Below are positions 37,501 through 50,627 of a stretch of 64,000 bases of DNA, piece by piece. The stretch is from Tomocerus qinae. Lineage: Eukaryota; Arthropoda; Collembola; Entomobryomorpha; Tomoceridae. The DNA is taken from assembly GCA_020055645.1 (NCBI GenBank), contig CM034546.1:35030001-35094000 (forward strand), written 5' to 3'. Position 1 is the first letter of the stretch, and the number at the start of each line of letters is the position of its first letter. A model generated the notes under the pieces. It ran no database searches. It was not told the origin of the DNA and saw only the letters and a program-made list of their open reading frames with translations. A program made the translations under genes and the position numbers.

Positions 37501-40500
37501 GATTCGAATTTCATGGAATTTAATTTCAAGTGAAATTCATTTTCTTATAACACCACTGACCTCAGGTCAGGTAATATCTGCGACACTCTCTAATGATCTG
37601 TTGTCAATGCTTAGGTGGCAGATGTGATGGCGCAGATCAATTTTAGAAATAAAAATTATAAACGTGAATCGGATTCGAATTTCATGGAATTTAATTTCAA
37701 GTGAAATTCATTTTCTTATAACACCATTGACCTCAGGTCAGATAATATCTGCGACACTCTCTAATGATCTGTTGTTAATGCTGCGGTGGCACAAGTGATG
37801 GCTCAGATCGATTTTAGAAATAAAAATTATAAACGTGAAATGGTTTCGAATTTCATGGAATTTAATTTCAAGAGAAATTCATTTTCTTATGACACCACTG
37901 ACCTCAGGTCAGGTTATATCTGCGACACTCTCTAATGATCTGTTGTCAATGCTGCTGTGGCAGATGTGATGGCGCAGATCGATTTTAGAAATAAAAATTA
38001 TAAACGTGAATCGGATTCGAATTTCATGGAATTTAATTTCAAGTGAAATTCATTTTCTTATAACACCACTGACCTCAGGTCAGGTAATATCTGCGACACT
38101 CTCTAATGATCTGTTGTCAATGCTTAGGTGGCAGATGTGATGGCGCAGATCAATTTTAGAAATAAAAATTATAAACGTGAAATGGTTTCGAATTTTATGG
38201 AATTTAATTTCAAGTGAAATTCATTTTCTTATAACACCAGTGACCTCAGGTCAGGTAATATCTGCGAAACTCTCTAATGATCTGTTGTTAATGCTGCGGT
38301 GGCAGAAGTGATGGCGCAGATCGATTTTAGAAATAAAAATTATAAACGTGAAATGATTTCGAATTTCATGGAATTTAATTTCAAGTGAAATTCATTTTCT
38401 TATAACACCATTGACCTCAGGTCAGATAATATCTGCGACACTCTCTAATGATCTGTTGTTAATGCTGCGGTGGCAGATGTGATGGCGCAGATCGATTTTA
38501 GAAATAAAAATTATAAACGTGAATCGGATTCGAATTTCATGGAATTTAATTTCAAGTGAAATTCATTTTCTTATAACACCACTGACCTCAGGTCAGGTAA
38601 TATCTGCGACACTCTCTAATGATCTGTTGTCAATGCTTAGGTGGCAGATGTGATGGCGCAGATCGATTTTAGAAATAAAAATTATAAACGTGAAATGGTT
38701 TCGAATTTTATGGAATTTAATTTCAAGTGAAATTCATTTTCTTATAACACCAGTGACCTCAGGTCAGGTAATATCTGCGAAACTCTCTAATGATCTGTTG
38801 TTAATGCTGCGGTGGCAGAAGTGATGGCGCAGATCGATTTTAGAAATAAAAATTATAAACGTGAAATGATTTCGAATTTCATGGAATTTAATTTCAAGTG
38901 AAATTCATTTTCTTATAACACCACTGACCTCAGGTCAGGTAATATCTGCGACACTCTCTAATGATCTGTTGTCAATGCTTAGGTGGCAGATGTGATGGCG
39001 CAGATCGATTTTAGAAATAAAAATTATAAACGTGAAATGGTTTCGAATTTTATGGAATTTAATTTCAAGTGAAATTCATTTTCTTATAATACCAGTAACC
39101 TCAGGTCAGTTAATATCTGCGAAACTCTCTAATGATCTGTTGTTAATGCTTCGGTGGCAGAAGTGATGGCGCAGATCGATTTTAGAAATAAAAATTATAA
39201 ACGTGAAATGATTTCGAATTTCATGGAATTTAATTTCAAGTGAAATTCATTTTCTTATAACACCATTGACCTCAGGTCAGGTAATATCTGCGACACTCTC
39301 TAATGATCTGTTGTCAATGCTGCTGTGGCAGATGTGATGGCGCAGATCGATTTTAGAAATAAAAATTATAAACGTGAATCGGATTCGAATTTCATGGAAT
39401 TTAATTTCAAGTGAAATTCATTTTCTTATAACACCACTGACCTCAGGTCAGGTAATATCTGCGACACTCTCTCTCAATCTGTTGTTCATGCTGCGGGGGC
39501 AGAAGTGATGGCGCAGATCGATTTTAGAAATAAAAATTATAAACGTGAATCGGATTCGAATTTCATGGAATTTAATTTCAAGTGAAATTCATTTTCTTAT
39601 AACACCATTGACCTCAGGTCAGGGAATATCTGCGACACTCTCTAATGATCTGTTGTTAATGCTTAGGTGGCAGATGTGATGGCGCAGATCGATTTTAGAA
39701 ATAAAAATTATAAACGTGAATCGGATTCAAATTTCATGGAATTTAATTTCAAGTGAAATTCATTTTCTTATAACACCATTGACCTCAGGTAAGGGAATAT
39801 CTGCGACACTCTCTAATGATCTGTTGTTAATGCTTAGGTAGCAGATGTGATGGCGCAGATCGATTTTAGAAATAAAAATTATAAACGTGGATCGGATTCG
39901 AATTTCATGGAATTTAATTTCAAGTGAAATTCATTTTTTTATAACACCATTGACCACAGGTCAGGGAATATCTGCGACACTCTCTAATGATCTGTTGTTA
40001 ATGCTTAGGTGGCAGATGTGATGGCGCAGATCGATTTTAGAAATATAAATTATAAACGTGAATCGGATTCGAATTTCATGGAATTTAATTTCAAGTGAAA
40101 TTCATTTTCTTATAACACCAGTGACCTCAGGTCAGGTAATATCTGCGTCACTCTCTAATGATCTGTTGTTAATGCTGCGGTGGCAGAAGTGATGGCGCAG
40201 ATCGATTTTAGAAATAAAAATTATAAACGTGAAATGGTTTCGAATTTCATGGAATTTAATTTCAAGCGAAATTCATTTTCTTATAACACCATTGACATCA
40301 GGTCAGATAATATCTGCGACACTTTCTAATAATCTGTTGTTCATGCTGCTGTGGCAGAAGTGACGGCCCTGATCGATTTTAGAAACAAAAATTATAAACT
40401 TGAATCGGATTCGAATTTCATGGACTTTAATTTCAAGTGAAATTTATTTTCTTATAACACCAGTGACCTCAGGTCAGGTAATATCTGCGACACTCTCTAA

Positions 40501-43500
40501 TGATATGTTGTTAATGCTGCGGTGGCAGAAATGATGGCGCAGATCGATTTTAGAAATAAAAATTATAAACGTGAATCGGATTCGAATTTCATGGAATTTA
40601 ATTTCAAGTGAAATTCATTTTCTTATAACACCATTGACCTCAGGTCAGATAATATCTGCGACACTCTCTAATGATATGTTGTTAATGCTGCGGTGGCACA
40701 AGTGATGGCGCAGATCGATTTTAGAAATAAAAATTATAAACGTGAAATGGTTTCGAATTTCATGGAATTTAATTTCAAGTGAAATTCATTTTCTTATAAC
40801 ACCAGTGACCTCAGGTCATATAATATCTGCGACACTCTCTAATGATCTGTTGTTAATGCTGCGGTGGCAGATGTGATGGCGCAGATCGATTTTAGAAATA
40901 AAAATTACAAACGTGAATCGGATTCGAATTTCATGGAATTTAATTTCAAGAGAAATTCATTTTCTTATGAGACCACTGACCTCAGGTCAGGTTATATATG
41001 CGACACTGTCTAATGATCTGTTGTCAATGCTGCTGTGGCGGATGTGATGGCGCAGATCGATTTTAGAAATAAAAATTATAAACGTGGATCGGATTCGAAT
41101 TTCATGGAATTTAATTTCAAGAGAAATTCATTTTTCTTATAACACCACTGACCTCAGGTCAGGTAATATCTGCGACACTCTCTAATGATCTGTTGTCAAT
41201 GCTTAGGTGGCAGATGTGATGGCGCAGATCGATTTTAGAAATAAAAATTATAAATGTGAAATGGTTTCGAATTTTACGGAATTTAATTTCAAGTGAAATT
41301 CATTTTCTTATAACACCAGTGACCTCAGGTCAGGTAATATCTGCGAAACTCTCTAATGATCTGTTGTTAATGCTTCGGTGGCAGAAGTGATGGCGCAGAT
41401 CGATTTTAGAAATAAAAATTATAAACGTGAATCGGATTCGAATTTCATGGAATTTAATTTCAAGAGAAATTCATTTTCTTATGAGACCACTGACCTCAGG
41501 TCAGGTTATATCTGCGACACTGTCTAATGATCTGTTGTCAATGCTGCTGTGGCAGATGTGATGGCGCAGATCGATTTTAGAAATAAAAATTATAAACGTG
41601 AATCGGATTCGAATTTCATGGAATTTAACTTCAAGAGAAATTCATTTTCTTATAACACCACTGACCTCAGGTCAGGTAATATCTGCGACACTCTCTAATG
41701 ATCTGTTGTCAATGCTTAGGTGGCAGATGTGATGGCGCAGATCGATTTTAGAAATAAAAATTATAAATGTGAAATGGTTTCGAATTTTACGGAATTTAAT
41801 TTCAAGTGAAATTCATTTTCTTATAACACCAGTGACCTCAGGTCAGGTAATATCTGCGAAACTCTCTAATGAACTGTTGTTAATGCTTCGGTGGCAGAAG
41901 TGATGGCGCAGATCGATTTTAGAAATAAAAATTATAAACGTGAAATGATTTCGAATTTCATGGAATTTAATTTCAAGTGAAATTCATTTTCTTATAACAC
42001 CATTGACCACAGGTCAGGGAATATCTGCGACACTCTCTAATGATCTGTTGTCAATGCTGCTGTGGCAGATGTGATGGCGCAGATCGATTTTAGAAATAAA
42101 AATTATAAACGTGAATCGGATTCGAATTTCATGGAATTTAACTTCAAGAGAAATTCATTTTCTTATAACACCAGTGACGTCAGGTCAGGTAATATCTGCG
42201 TCACTCTCTAATGATCTGTTGTTAATGCTGCGGTGGCAGAAGTGATGGCGCAGATCGATTTGAGAAACAAAAATTATAAACGTGAAATGGTTTCGAATTT
42301 CATGGAATTTAATTTCAAGTGAAATTCATTTTCTTATAACACCATTGACATCAGGTCAGATAATATCTGCGACACTTTCTAATAATCTGTTGTTCATGCT
42401 GCTGTGGCAGAAGTGACGGCACTGATCGATTTTAGAAACAAAAATTATAAACTTGAATCGGATTCGAATTTCATGGACTTTAATTTTAAGTGAAATTTAT
42501 TTTCTTATAACACCAGTGACCTCAGGTCAGGTAATATCTGCGACACTCTCTAATGATCTGTTGTTAATGCTGCGGTGGCAGAAATGATGGCGCAGATCGA
42601 TTTTAGAAATAAAAATTATAAACGTGAATCGGATTCGAATTTCATGGAATTTAATTTCAAGTGAAATTCATTTTCTTATAACACCATTGACCTCAGGTCA
42701 GATAATATCTGCGACACTCTCTAATGATCTGTTGTTAATGCTGCGGTGGCAGATGTGATGGCGCAGATCGATTTTAGAAATAAAAATTATAAACGTGAAT
42801 CGGATTCGAATTACATGGAATTTAATTTCAAGTGAAATTCATTTTCTTATAACACCACTGACCTCAGGTCAGGTAATATCTGCGACACTCTCTAATGATC
42901 TGTTGTCAATGCTTAGGTGGCAGATGTGATGGCGCAGATCGATTTTAGAAATAAAAATTATAAACGTGAAATGGTTTCCAATTTTATGGAATTTAATTTC
43001 AAGTGAAATTCATTTTCTTATAACACCAGTGACCTCAGGTCAGGTAATATCTGCGAAACTCTCTAATGATCTGTTGTTAATGCTGCGGTGGCAGAAGTGA
43101 TGGCGCAGATCGATTTTAGAAATAAAAATGATAAACGTGAAATGATTTCGAATTTCATGGAATTTAATTTCAAGTGAAATTCATTTTCTTATAACACCAC
43201 TGACCTCAGGTCAGGTAATATCTGCGACACTCTCTAATGATCTGTTGTCAATGCTTAGGTGGCAGATGTGATGGCGCAGATCGATTTTAGAAATAAAAAT
43301 TATAAACGTGAAATGGTTTCGAATTTTATGGAATTTAATTTCAAGTGAAATTCATTTTCTTATAATACCAGTAACCTCAGGTCAGGTAATATCTGCGAAA
43401 CTCTCTAATGATCTGTTGTTAATGCTTCGGTGGCAGAAGTGATGGCGCAGATCGATTTTAGAAATAAAAATTATAAACGTGAAATGATTTCGAATTTCAT

Positions 43501-46500
43501 GGAATTTAATTTCAAGTGAAATTCATTTTCTTATAACACCATTGACCTCAGGTCAGGTAATATCTGCGACACTCTCTAATGATCTGTTGTCAATGCTGCT
43601 GTGGCAGATGTGATGGCGCAGATCGATTTTAGAAATAAAAATTATAAACGTGAATCGGATTCGAATTTCATGGAATTTAATTTCAAGTGAAATTCATTTT
43701 CTTATAACACCACTGACCTCAGGTCAGGTAATATCTGCGACACTCTCTAATGATCTGTTGTCAATGCTTAGGTGGCAGATGTGATGGCGCAGATCAATTT
43801 TAGAAATAAAAATTATAAACGTGAATCGGATTCGAATTTCATGGAATTTAATTTCAAGTGAAATTCATTTTCTTATAACACCATTGACCTCAGGTCAGAT
43901 AATATCTGCGACACTCTCTAATGATCTGTTGTTAATGCTGCGGTGGCACAAGTGATGGCTCAGATCGATTTTAGAAATAAAAATTATAAACGTGAAATGG
44001 TTTCGAATTTCATGGAATTTAATTTCAAGAGAAATTCATTTTCTTATGACACCACTGACCTCAGGTCAGGTTATATCTGCGACACTCTCTAATGATCTGT
44101 TGTCAATGCTGCTGTGGCAGATGTGATGGCGCAGATCGATTTTAGAAATAAAAATTATAAACGTGAATCGGATTCGAATTTCATGGAATTTAATTTCAAG
44201 TGAAATTCATTTTCTTATAACACCACTGACCTCAGGTCAGGTAATATCTGCGACACTCTCTAATGATCTGTTGTCAATGCTTAGGTGGCAGATGTGATGG
44301 CGCAGATCAATTTTAGAAATAAAAATTATAAACGTGAAATGGTTTCGAATTTTATGGAATTTAATTTCAAGTGAAATTCATTTTCTTATAACACCAGTGA
44401 CCTCAGGTCAGGTAATATCTGCGAAACTCTCTAATGATCTGTTGTTAATGCTGCGGTGGCAGAAGTGATGGCGCAGATCGATTTTAGAAATAAAAATTAT
44501 AAACGTGAAATGATTTCGAATTTCATGGAATTTAATTTCAAGTGAAATTCATTTTCTTATAACACCATTGACCTCAGGTCAGATAATATCTGCGACACTC
44601 TCTAATGATCTGTTGTTAATGCTGCGGTGGCAGATGTGATGGCGCAGATCGATTTTAGAAATAAAAATTATAAACGTGAATCGGATTCGAATTTCATGGA
44701 ATTTAATTTCAAGTGAAATTCATTTTCTTATAACACCACTGACCTCAGGTCAGGTAATATCTGCGACACTCTCTAATGATCTGTTGTCAATGCTTAGGTG
44801 GCAGATGTGATGGCGCAGATCGATTTTAGAAATAAAAATTATAAACGTGAAATGGTTTCGAATTTTATGGAATTTAATTTCAAGTGAAATTCATTTTCTT
44901 ATAACACCAGTGACCTCAGGTCAGGTAATATCTGCGAAACTCTCTAATGATCTGTTGTTAATGCTGCGGTGGCAGAAGTGATGGCGCAGATCGATTTTAG
45001 AAATAAAAATTATAAACGTGAAATGATTTCGAATTTCATGGAATTTAATTTCAAGTGAAATTCATTTTCTTATAACACCACTGACCTCAGGTCAGGTAAT
45101 ATCTGCGACACTCTCTAATGATCTGTTGTCAATGCTTAGGTGGCAGATGTGATGGCGCAGATCGATTTTAGAAATAAAAATTATAAACGTGAAATGGTTT
45201 CGAATTTTATGGAATTTAATTTCAAGTGAAATTCATTTTCTTATAATACCAGTAACCTCAGGTCAGTTAATATCTGCGAAACTCTCTAATGATCTGTTGT
45301 TAATGCTTCGGTGGCAGAAGTGATGGCGCAGATCGATTTTAGAAATAAAAATTATAAACGTGAAATGATTTCGAATTTCATGGAATTTAATTTCAAGTGA
45401 AATTCATTTTCTTATAACACCATTGACCTCAGGTCAGGTAATATCTGCGACACTCTCTAATGATCTGTTGTCAATGCTGCTGTGGCAGATGTGATGGCGC
45501 AGATCGATTTTAGAAATAAAAATTATAAACGTGAATCGGATTCGAATTTCATGGAATTTAATTTCAAGTGAAATTCATTTTCTTATAACACCACTGACCT
45601 CAGGTCAGGTAATATCTGCGACACTCTCTCTCAATCTGTTGTTCATGCTGCGGGGGCAGAAGTGATGGCGCAGATCGATTTTAGAAATAAAAATTATAAA
45701 CGTGAATCGGATTCGAATTTCATGGAATTTAATTTCAAGTGAAATTCATTTTCTTATAACACCATTGACCTCAGGTCAGGGAATATCTGCGACACTCTCT
45801 AATGATCTGTTGTTAATGCTTAGGTGGCAGATGTGATGGCGCAGATCGATTTTAGAAATAAAAATTATAAACGTGAATCGGATTCAAATTTCATGGAATT
45901 TAATTTCAAGTGAAATTCATTTTCTTATAACACCATTGACCTCAGGTAAGGGAATATCTGCGACACTCTCTAATGATCTGTTGTTAATGCTTAGGTAGCA
46001 GATGTGATGGCGCAGATCGATTTTAGAAATAAAAATTATAAACGTGGATCGGATTCGAATTTCATGGAATTTAATTTCAAGTGAAATTCATTTTTTTATA
46101 ACACCATTGACCACAGGTCAGGGAATATCTGCGACACTCTCTAATGATCTGTTGTTAATGCTTAGGTGGCAGATGTGATGGCGCAGATCGATTTTAGAAA
46201 TATAAATTATAAACGTGAATCGGATTCGAATTTCATGGAATTTAATTTCAAGTGAAATTCATTTTCTTATAACACCAGTGACCTCAGGTCAGGTAATATC
46301 TGCGTCACTCTCTAATGATCTGTTGTTAATGCTGCGGTGGCAGAAGTGATGGCGCAGATCGATTTTAGAAATAAAAATTATAAACGTGAAATGGTTTCGA
46401 ATTTCATGGAATTTAATTTCAAGCGAAATTCATTTTCTTATAACACCATTGACATCAGGTCAGATAATATCTGCGACACTTTCTAATAATCTGTTGTTCA

Positions 46501-49106
46501 TGCTGCTGTGGCAGAAGTGACGGCCCTGATCGATTTTAGAAACAAAAATTATAAACTTGAATCGGATTCGAATTTCATGGACTTTAATTTCAAGTGAAAT
46601 TTATTTTCTTATAACACCAGTGACCTCAGGTCAGGTAATATCTGCGACACTCTCTAATGATATGTTGTTAATGCTGCGGTGGCAGAAATGATGGCGCAGA
46701 TCGATTTTAGAAATAAAAATTATAAACGTGAATCGGATTCGAATTTCATGGAATTTAATTTCAAGTGAAATTCATTTTCTTATAACACCATTGACCTCAG
46801 GTCAGATAATATCTGCGACACTCTCTAATGATATGTTGTTAATGCTGCGGTGGCACAAGTGATGGCGCAGATCGATTTTAGAAATAAAAATTATAAACGT
46901 GAAATGGTTTCGAATTTCATGGAATTTAATTTCAAGTGAAATTCATTTTCTTATAACACCAGTGACCTCAGGTCATATAATATCTGCGACACTCTCTAAT
47001 GATCTGTTGTTAATGCTGCGGTGGCAGAAATGATGGCGCAGATCGATTTTAGAAATAAAAATTATAAACGTGAATCGGATTCGAATTTCATGGAATTTAA
47101 TTTCAAGTGAAATTCATTTTCTTATAACACCATTGACCTCAGGTCAGATAATATCTGCGACACTCTCTAATGATCTGTTGTTAATGCTGCGGTGGCAGAT
47201 GTGATGGCGCAGATCGATTTTAGAAATAAAAATTATAAACGTGAATCGGATTCGAATTACATGGAATTTAATTTCAAGTGAAATTCATTTTCTTATAACA
47301 CCACTGACCTCAGGTCAGGTAATATCTGCGACACTCTCTAATGATCTGTTGTCAATGCTTAGGTGGCAGATGTGATGGCGCAGATCGATTTTAGAAATAA
47401 AAATTATAAACGTGAAATGGTTTCCAATTTTATGGAATTTAATTTCAAGTGAAATTCATTTTCTTATAACACCAGTGACCTCAGGTCAGGTAATATCTGC
47501 GAAACTCTCTAATGATCTGTTGTTAATGCTGCGGTGGCAGAAGTGATGGCGCAGATCGATTTTAGAAATAAAAATGATAAACGTGAAATGATTTCGAATT
47601 TCATGGAATTTAATTTCAAGTGAAATTCATTTTCTTATAACACCACTGACCTCAGGTCAGGTAATATCTGCGACACTCTCTAATGATCTGTTGTCAATGC
47701 TTAGGTGGCAGATGTGATGGCGCAGATCGATTTTAGAAATAAAAATTATAAACGTGAAATGGTTTCGAATTTTATGGAATTTAATTTCAAGTGAAATTCA
47801 TTTTCTTATAATACCAGTAACCTCAGGTCAGGTAATATCTGCGAAACTCTCTAATGATCTGTTGTTAATGCTTCGGTGGCAGAAGTGATGGCGCAGATCG
47901 ATTTTAGAAATAAAAATTATAAACGTGAAATGATTTCGAATTTCATGGAATTTAATTTCAAGTGAAATTCATTTTCTTATAACACCATTGACCTCAGGTC
48001 AGGTAATATCTGCGACACTCTCTAATGATCTGTTGTCAATGCTGCTGTGGCAGATGTGATGGCGCAGATCGATTTTAGAAATAAAAATTATAAACGTGAA
48101 TCGGATTCGAATTTCATGGAATTTAATTTCAAGTGAAATTCATTTTCTTATAACACCACTGACCTCAGGTCAGGTAATATCTGCGACACTCTCTAATGAT
48201 CTGTTGTCAATGCTTAGGTGGCAGATGTGATGGCGCAGATCAATTTTAGAAATAAAAATTATAAACGTGAAATGGTTTCGAATTTTATGGAATTTAATTT
48301 CAAGTGAAATTCATTTTCTTATAACACCAGTGACCTCAGGTCAGGTAATATCTGCGAAACTCTCTAATGATCTGTTGTTAATGCTGCGGTGGCAGAAGTG
48401 ATGGCGCAGATCGATTTTAGAAATAAAAATTATAAACGTGAAATGATTTCGAATTTCATGGAATTTAATTTCAAGTGAAATTCATTTTCTTATAACACCA
48501 TTGACCTCAGGTTAGGTAATATCTGCGACACTCTCTTATAATCTGTTGTTAATACTGCGGTGGCACAAGTGATGGCGCAGATCGATTTTAGAAATAAAAA
48601 TTATAAACGTGAAATGGTTTCGAATTTCATGGAATTTAATTTCATGTGAAATTCAATTTTCTTATAACACCACTGACCTCAGGTCAGGTTATATCTGCGA
48701 CACTCTCTAATGATCTGTTGTCAATGCTTAGGTGGCAGATGTGATGGCGCAGATCGATTTTAGAAATAAAAATTATAAACGTGAATCGGATTCGAATTTC
48801 ATGGAATTTAATTTCAAGTGAAATTTATTTTCTTATAACACCACTGACCTCAGGTCAGGTAATATCTGCGACACTCTCTAATGATCTGTTGTCAATGCTG
48901 CTGTGGCAGATGTGATGGCGCAGATCGATTTTAGAAATAAAAATTATAAACGTGAATCGGATTCGAATTTCATGGAATTTAATTTCAAGTGAAATTTATT
49001 TTCTTATAACACCATTGATCTCAGGTCAGATAATATCTGCGACACTCTCTAATGATTTATTGTTAATGCTTCGGTGGCAGAAGTAATGTCGCAGATCGAT
49101 TTTAGG
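31565..49106 (+). repeat. Right 171-bp satellite array (about 103 monomers)
   Basis: Same monomer as the left array in the opposite orientation, e.g. GCAGATCGATTTTAGAAATA, GAATCGGATTCGAATTTCAT, TGACCTCAGGTCA. Spacing is 171 bp with occasional one-base gains (31,840 region; 41,131). Near the inner edge a four-monomer block is duplicated (31,741 and 32,425), which yields two identical 86-codon chance frames. No gene is present. Confidence 0.95.
33321..48510 (+). repeat. Right-arm higher-order repeat: 36 monomers (6,156 bp), 2.6 copies
   Basis: The marker CTCTCTCAATCTGTTGTTCA occurs with landmark positions 33,321, 39,477 and 45,634: intervals of 6,156 (36 x 171) and 6,157 (one inserted T near 41,131). 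Copies 1 and 2 look almost identical base for base. Copy 3 lacks ten consecutive monomers: near 47,020 it jumps from the equivalent of 40,860 to that of 42,577. It diverges from the pattern at about 48,510. Confidence 0.88.
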
Positions 49107-49249
49107 ATTTTTTTTAAAATTTATTTATTTGGTATAACCAGGTACCTTGGGTCAAATAATGTTCGCTTAATTATTGGTGAAATAGTTTTGAAACTCATTG
49201 AATTTATTCAAGTATCATTTAGTTAAGTTAGGTCTGCCTTAAATAAATG
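49107..49249 (+). repeat. Right linker
   Basis: Reverse-complement counterpart of the left linker (GGTATAACCAGGTACCTTGG; AGTTAAGTTAGGTCTGCCTT), at the mirrored position. Confidence 0.85.
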
Positions 49250-50556
49250 ACGTACGTTTGATTTAATTAAGGTTAGTTTTATTTGATTGAGGTGCGTTTT
49301 ATTTAATTAAGGTGTATTTTCCTTAATTTATGTGCATTTCATTTATTAAGGTGCGTTTTATTTAATTAATGTTCATTTGATTTAATTGAGGTTGCGTTTT
49401 ATTTTACTGAAGTGCACATTATTTAATTAAGGTGCATTTGATTTAATTAAGGTACATTTTATTTAATTGAGGGGCGTTTTATTTAATGAAGTTTTATTTT
49501 ATTTAGTCAATGTGTATTTTATTTAATTAAGATGATTTTGTTAAATTTAATTTAATTAAGGGGTATTTTATTTAATTGAGGTGTATTTTATTTAATTAAT
49601 ATGTATTTTATTTTATTGAGGTGCATTTTATTTAATTAAGTGTATTTTATTTAATTAAGGGGTATTTTATTTAATTGAAGTGTATTTTATTTAATAGAGG
49701 TGCATTTTATTTAATTGAGGTGCATTTTATTTAATTAATGTGCATTTTATATAATTAAGGTGTATTTTATTTAATTAATATGTATTTTATTTAATTAATG
49801 TGCATTTTATTTAATCGAGGTGCATTTTATTTAATTAAGTGTATTTTATTTAATTAAAGTGTATTTTATTTAATTGAGGTGTATTTTATTTAATTGAGGT
49901 GTATTTTATTTAATTGAGGTGCATTTTATTTAATTAAAGTGTATTTTATTTAATTGAGGTGTATTTTATTTAATTGAGGTGTATTTTATTTAATTGAGGT
50001 GCATTTTATTTAATTAATGTGCATTTTATATAATTAAGGTGTATTTTATTTAATTAATATGTATTTTATTTAATTGAGGTGCATTTTAATTAATTAATGT
50101 GCATTTTATATAATTAAGGTGTATTTAATTTAATTAATATGTATTTTATTTAATTAATGTGCATGTTATATAATTAAGGTGTATTTTATTTAATTAATAT
50201 GCATTTTATTTAATTGAGGTGTATTTTATTTAATTAATGTGCATTTTATATAATTAAGGTGTATTTTATTTAATTAATATGTATTTTATATAATTGAGGT
50301 GTATTATATTTAATTGAGGTGCATTTTATTTAATTAAGGTGTATTTTATTTAATTGAGGTGCATTTTATTTAATTACGTGTATTTTTTTTTAATTAAGGG
50401 GCATTTTATTTAATTGAGGTGTATTTTATTTAATTGAGCTGCATTTTATTTAATTAAGTGTATTTTATTTAATTAAAGTGTATTTTATTTAATCGAGGTG
50501 TATTTTATTTAATTGAGGTGCATTTTATTTAATCGGGGTGCATTTTATCTCAATTA
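49250..50556 (+). repeat. Right 20-bp tandem array (about 65 copies)
   Basis: Units of GAGGTGCATTTTATTTAATT with TGTATT, TTAATG and TTAAGG variants at 20-bp spacing. Inverted partner of the left 20-bp array. Confidence 0.92.
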
Positions 50557-50617
50557 AGGTGATCGTGGGAAATATTAACATCCCATTGGTAAAAAAGGTC
50601 TAACTATTCACACAGGT
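50557..50617 (-). repeat. Right terminal inverted repeat (outer unique head)
   Basis: Ends CTATTCACACAGGT, the reverse complement of the element's first bases at 15,700. Confidence 0.85.
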
Positions 50618-50627
50618 CTAATCCAAC
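50618..50627 (+). repeat. Right 10-bp target-site duplication of the giant element
   Basis: CTAATCCAAC, identical to 15,690-15,699 and directly abutting the inverted repeat. Confidence 0.75.

Larger units (their letters stand above)
15700..50617. mobile_element. Giant (34.9-kb) foldback element with satellite arms
   Basis: The left end starts ACCTGTGTGAATAGTTAGAC and the right end is its reverse complement; the match continues through TACCAATGGGATGTT and the GATCACCTTAATTGAGATAA segment on both sides. Each arm then has, in mirror order, a 20-bp tandem array, a linker of about 130 bp and a 171-bp satellite array. A unique spacer of about 2.4 kb lies between the arms. CTAATCCAAC, 10 bp, flanks both ends directly. 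No transposase-like frame is visible inside, so if it moves it depends on an enzyme in trans. A long terminal inverted repeat built of tandem repeats is the architecture of foldback (FB-like) elements; the 10-bp duplication would fit a Mutator-like or similar enzyme. The inverted symmetry and the direct repeat are seen; mobility is inferred. Confidence 0.7.

Noticed and set aside
16986..49106. CENP-B box in the 171-bp monomer, prompted by the length match with human alpha satellite
   Set aside because: No monomer segment fits the core box pattern on either strand. The shared length is best seen as coincidence or nucleosome-scale convergence.
15756..50556. Regularly spaced repeats resembling CRISPR arrays
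   Set aside because: Repeats are directly tandem with no unique spacers, no cas genes are present, and the sequence is eukaryotic.
15700..50617. Palindrome as a simple foldback sequencing or assembly artefact
   Set aside because: The arms differ in length (about 13.4 and 19.1 kb), monomer variants and higher-order pattern, and the central spacer is unique. A copied-back read would give identical arms. A mis-join inside the arrays cannot be excluded without reads.
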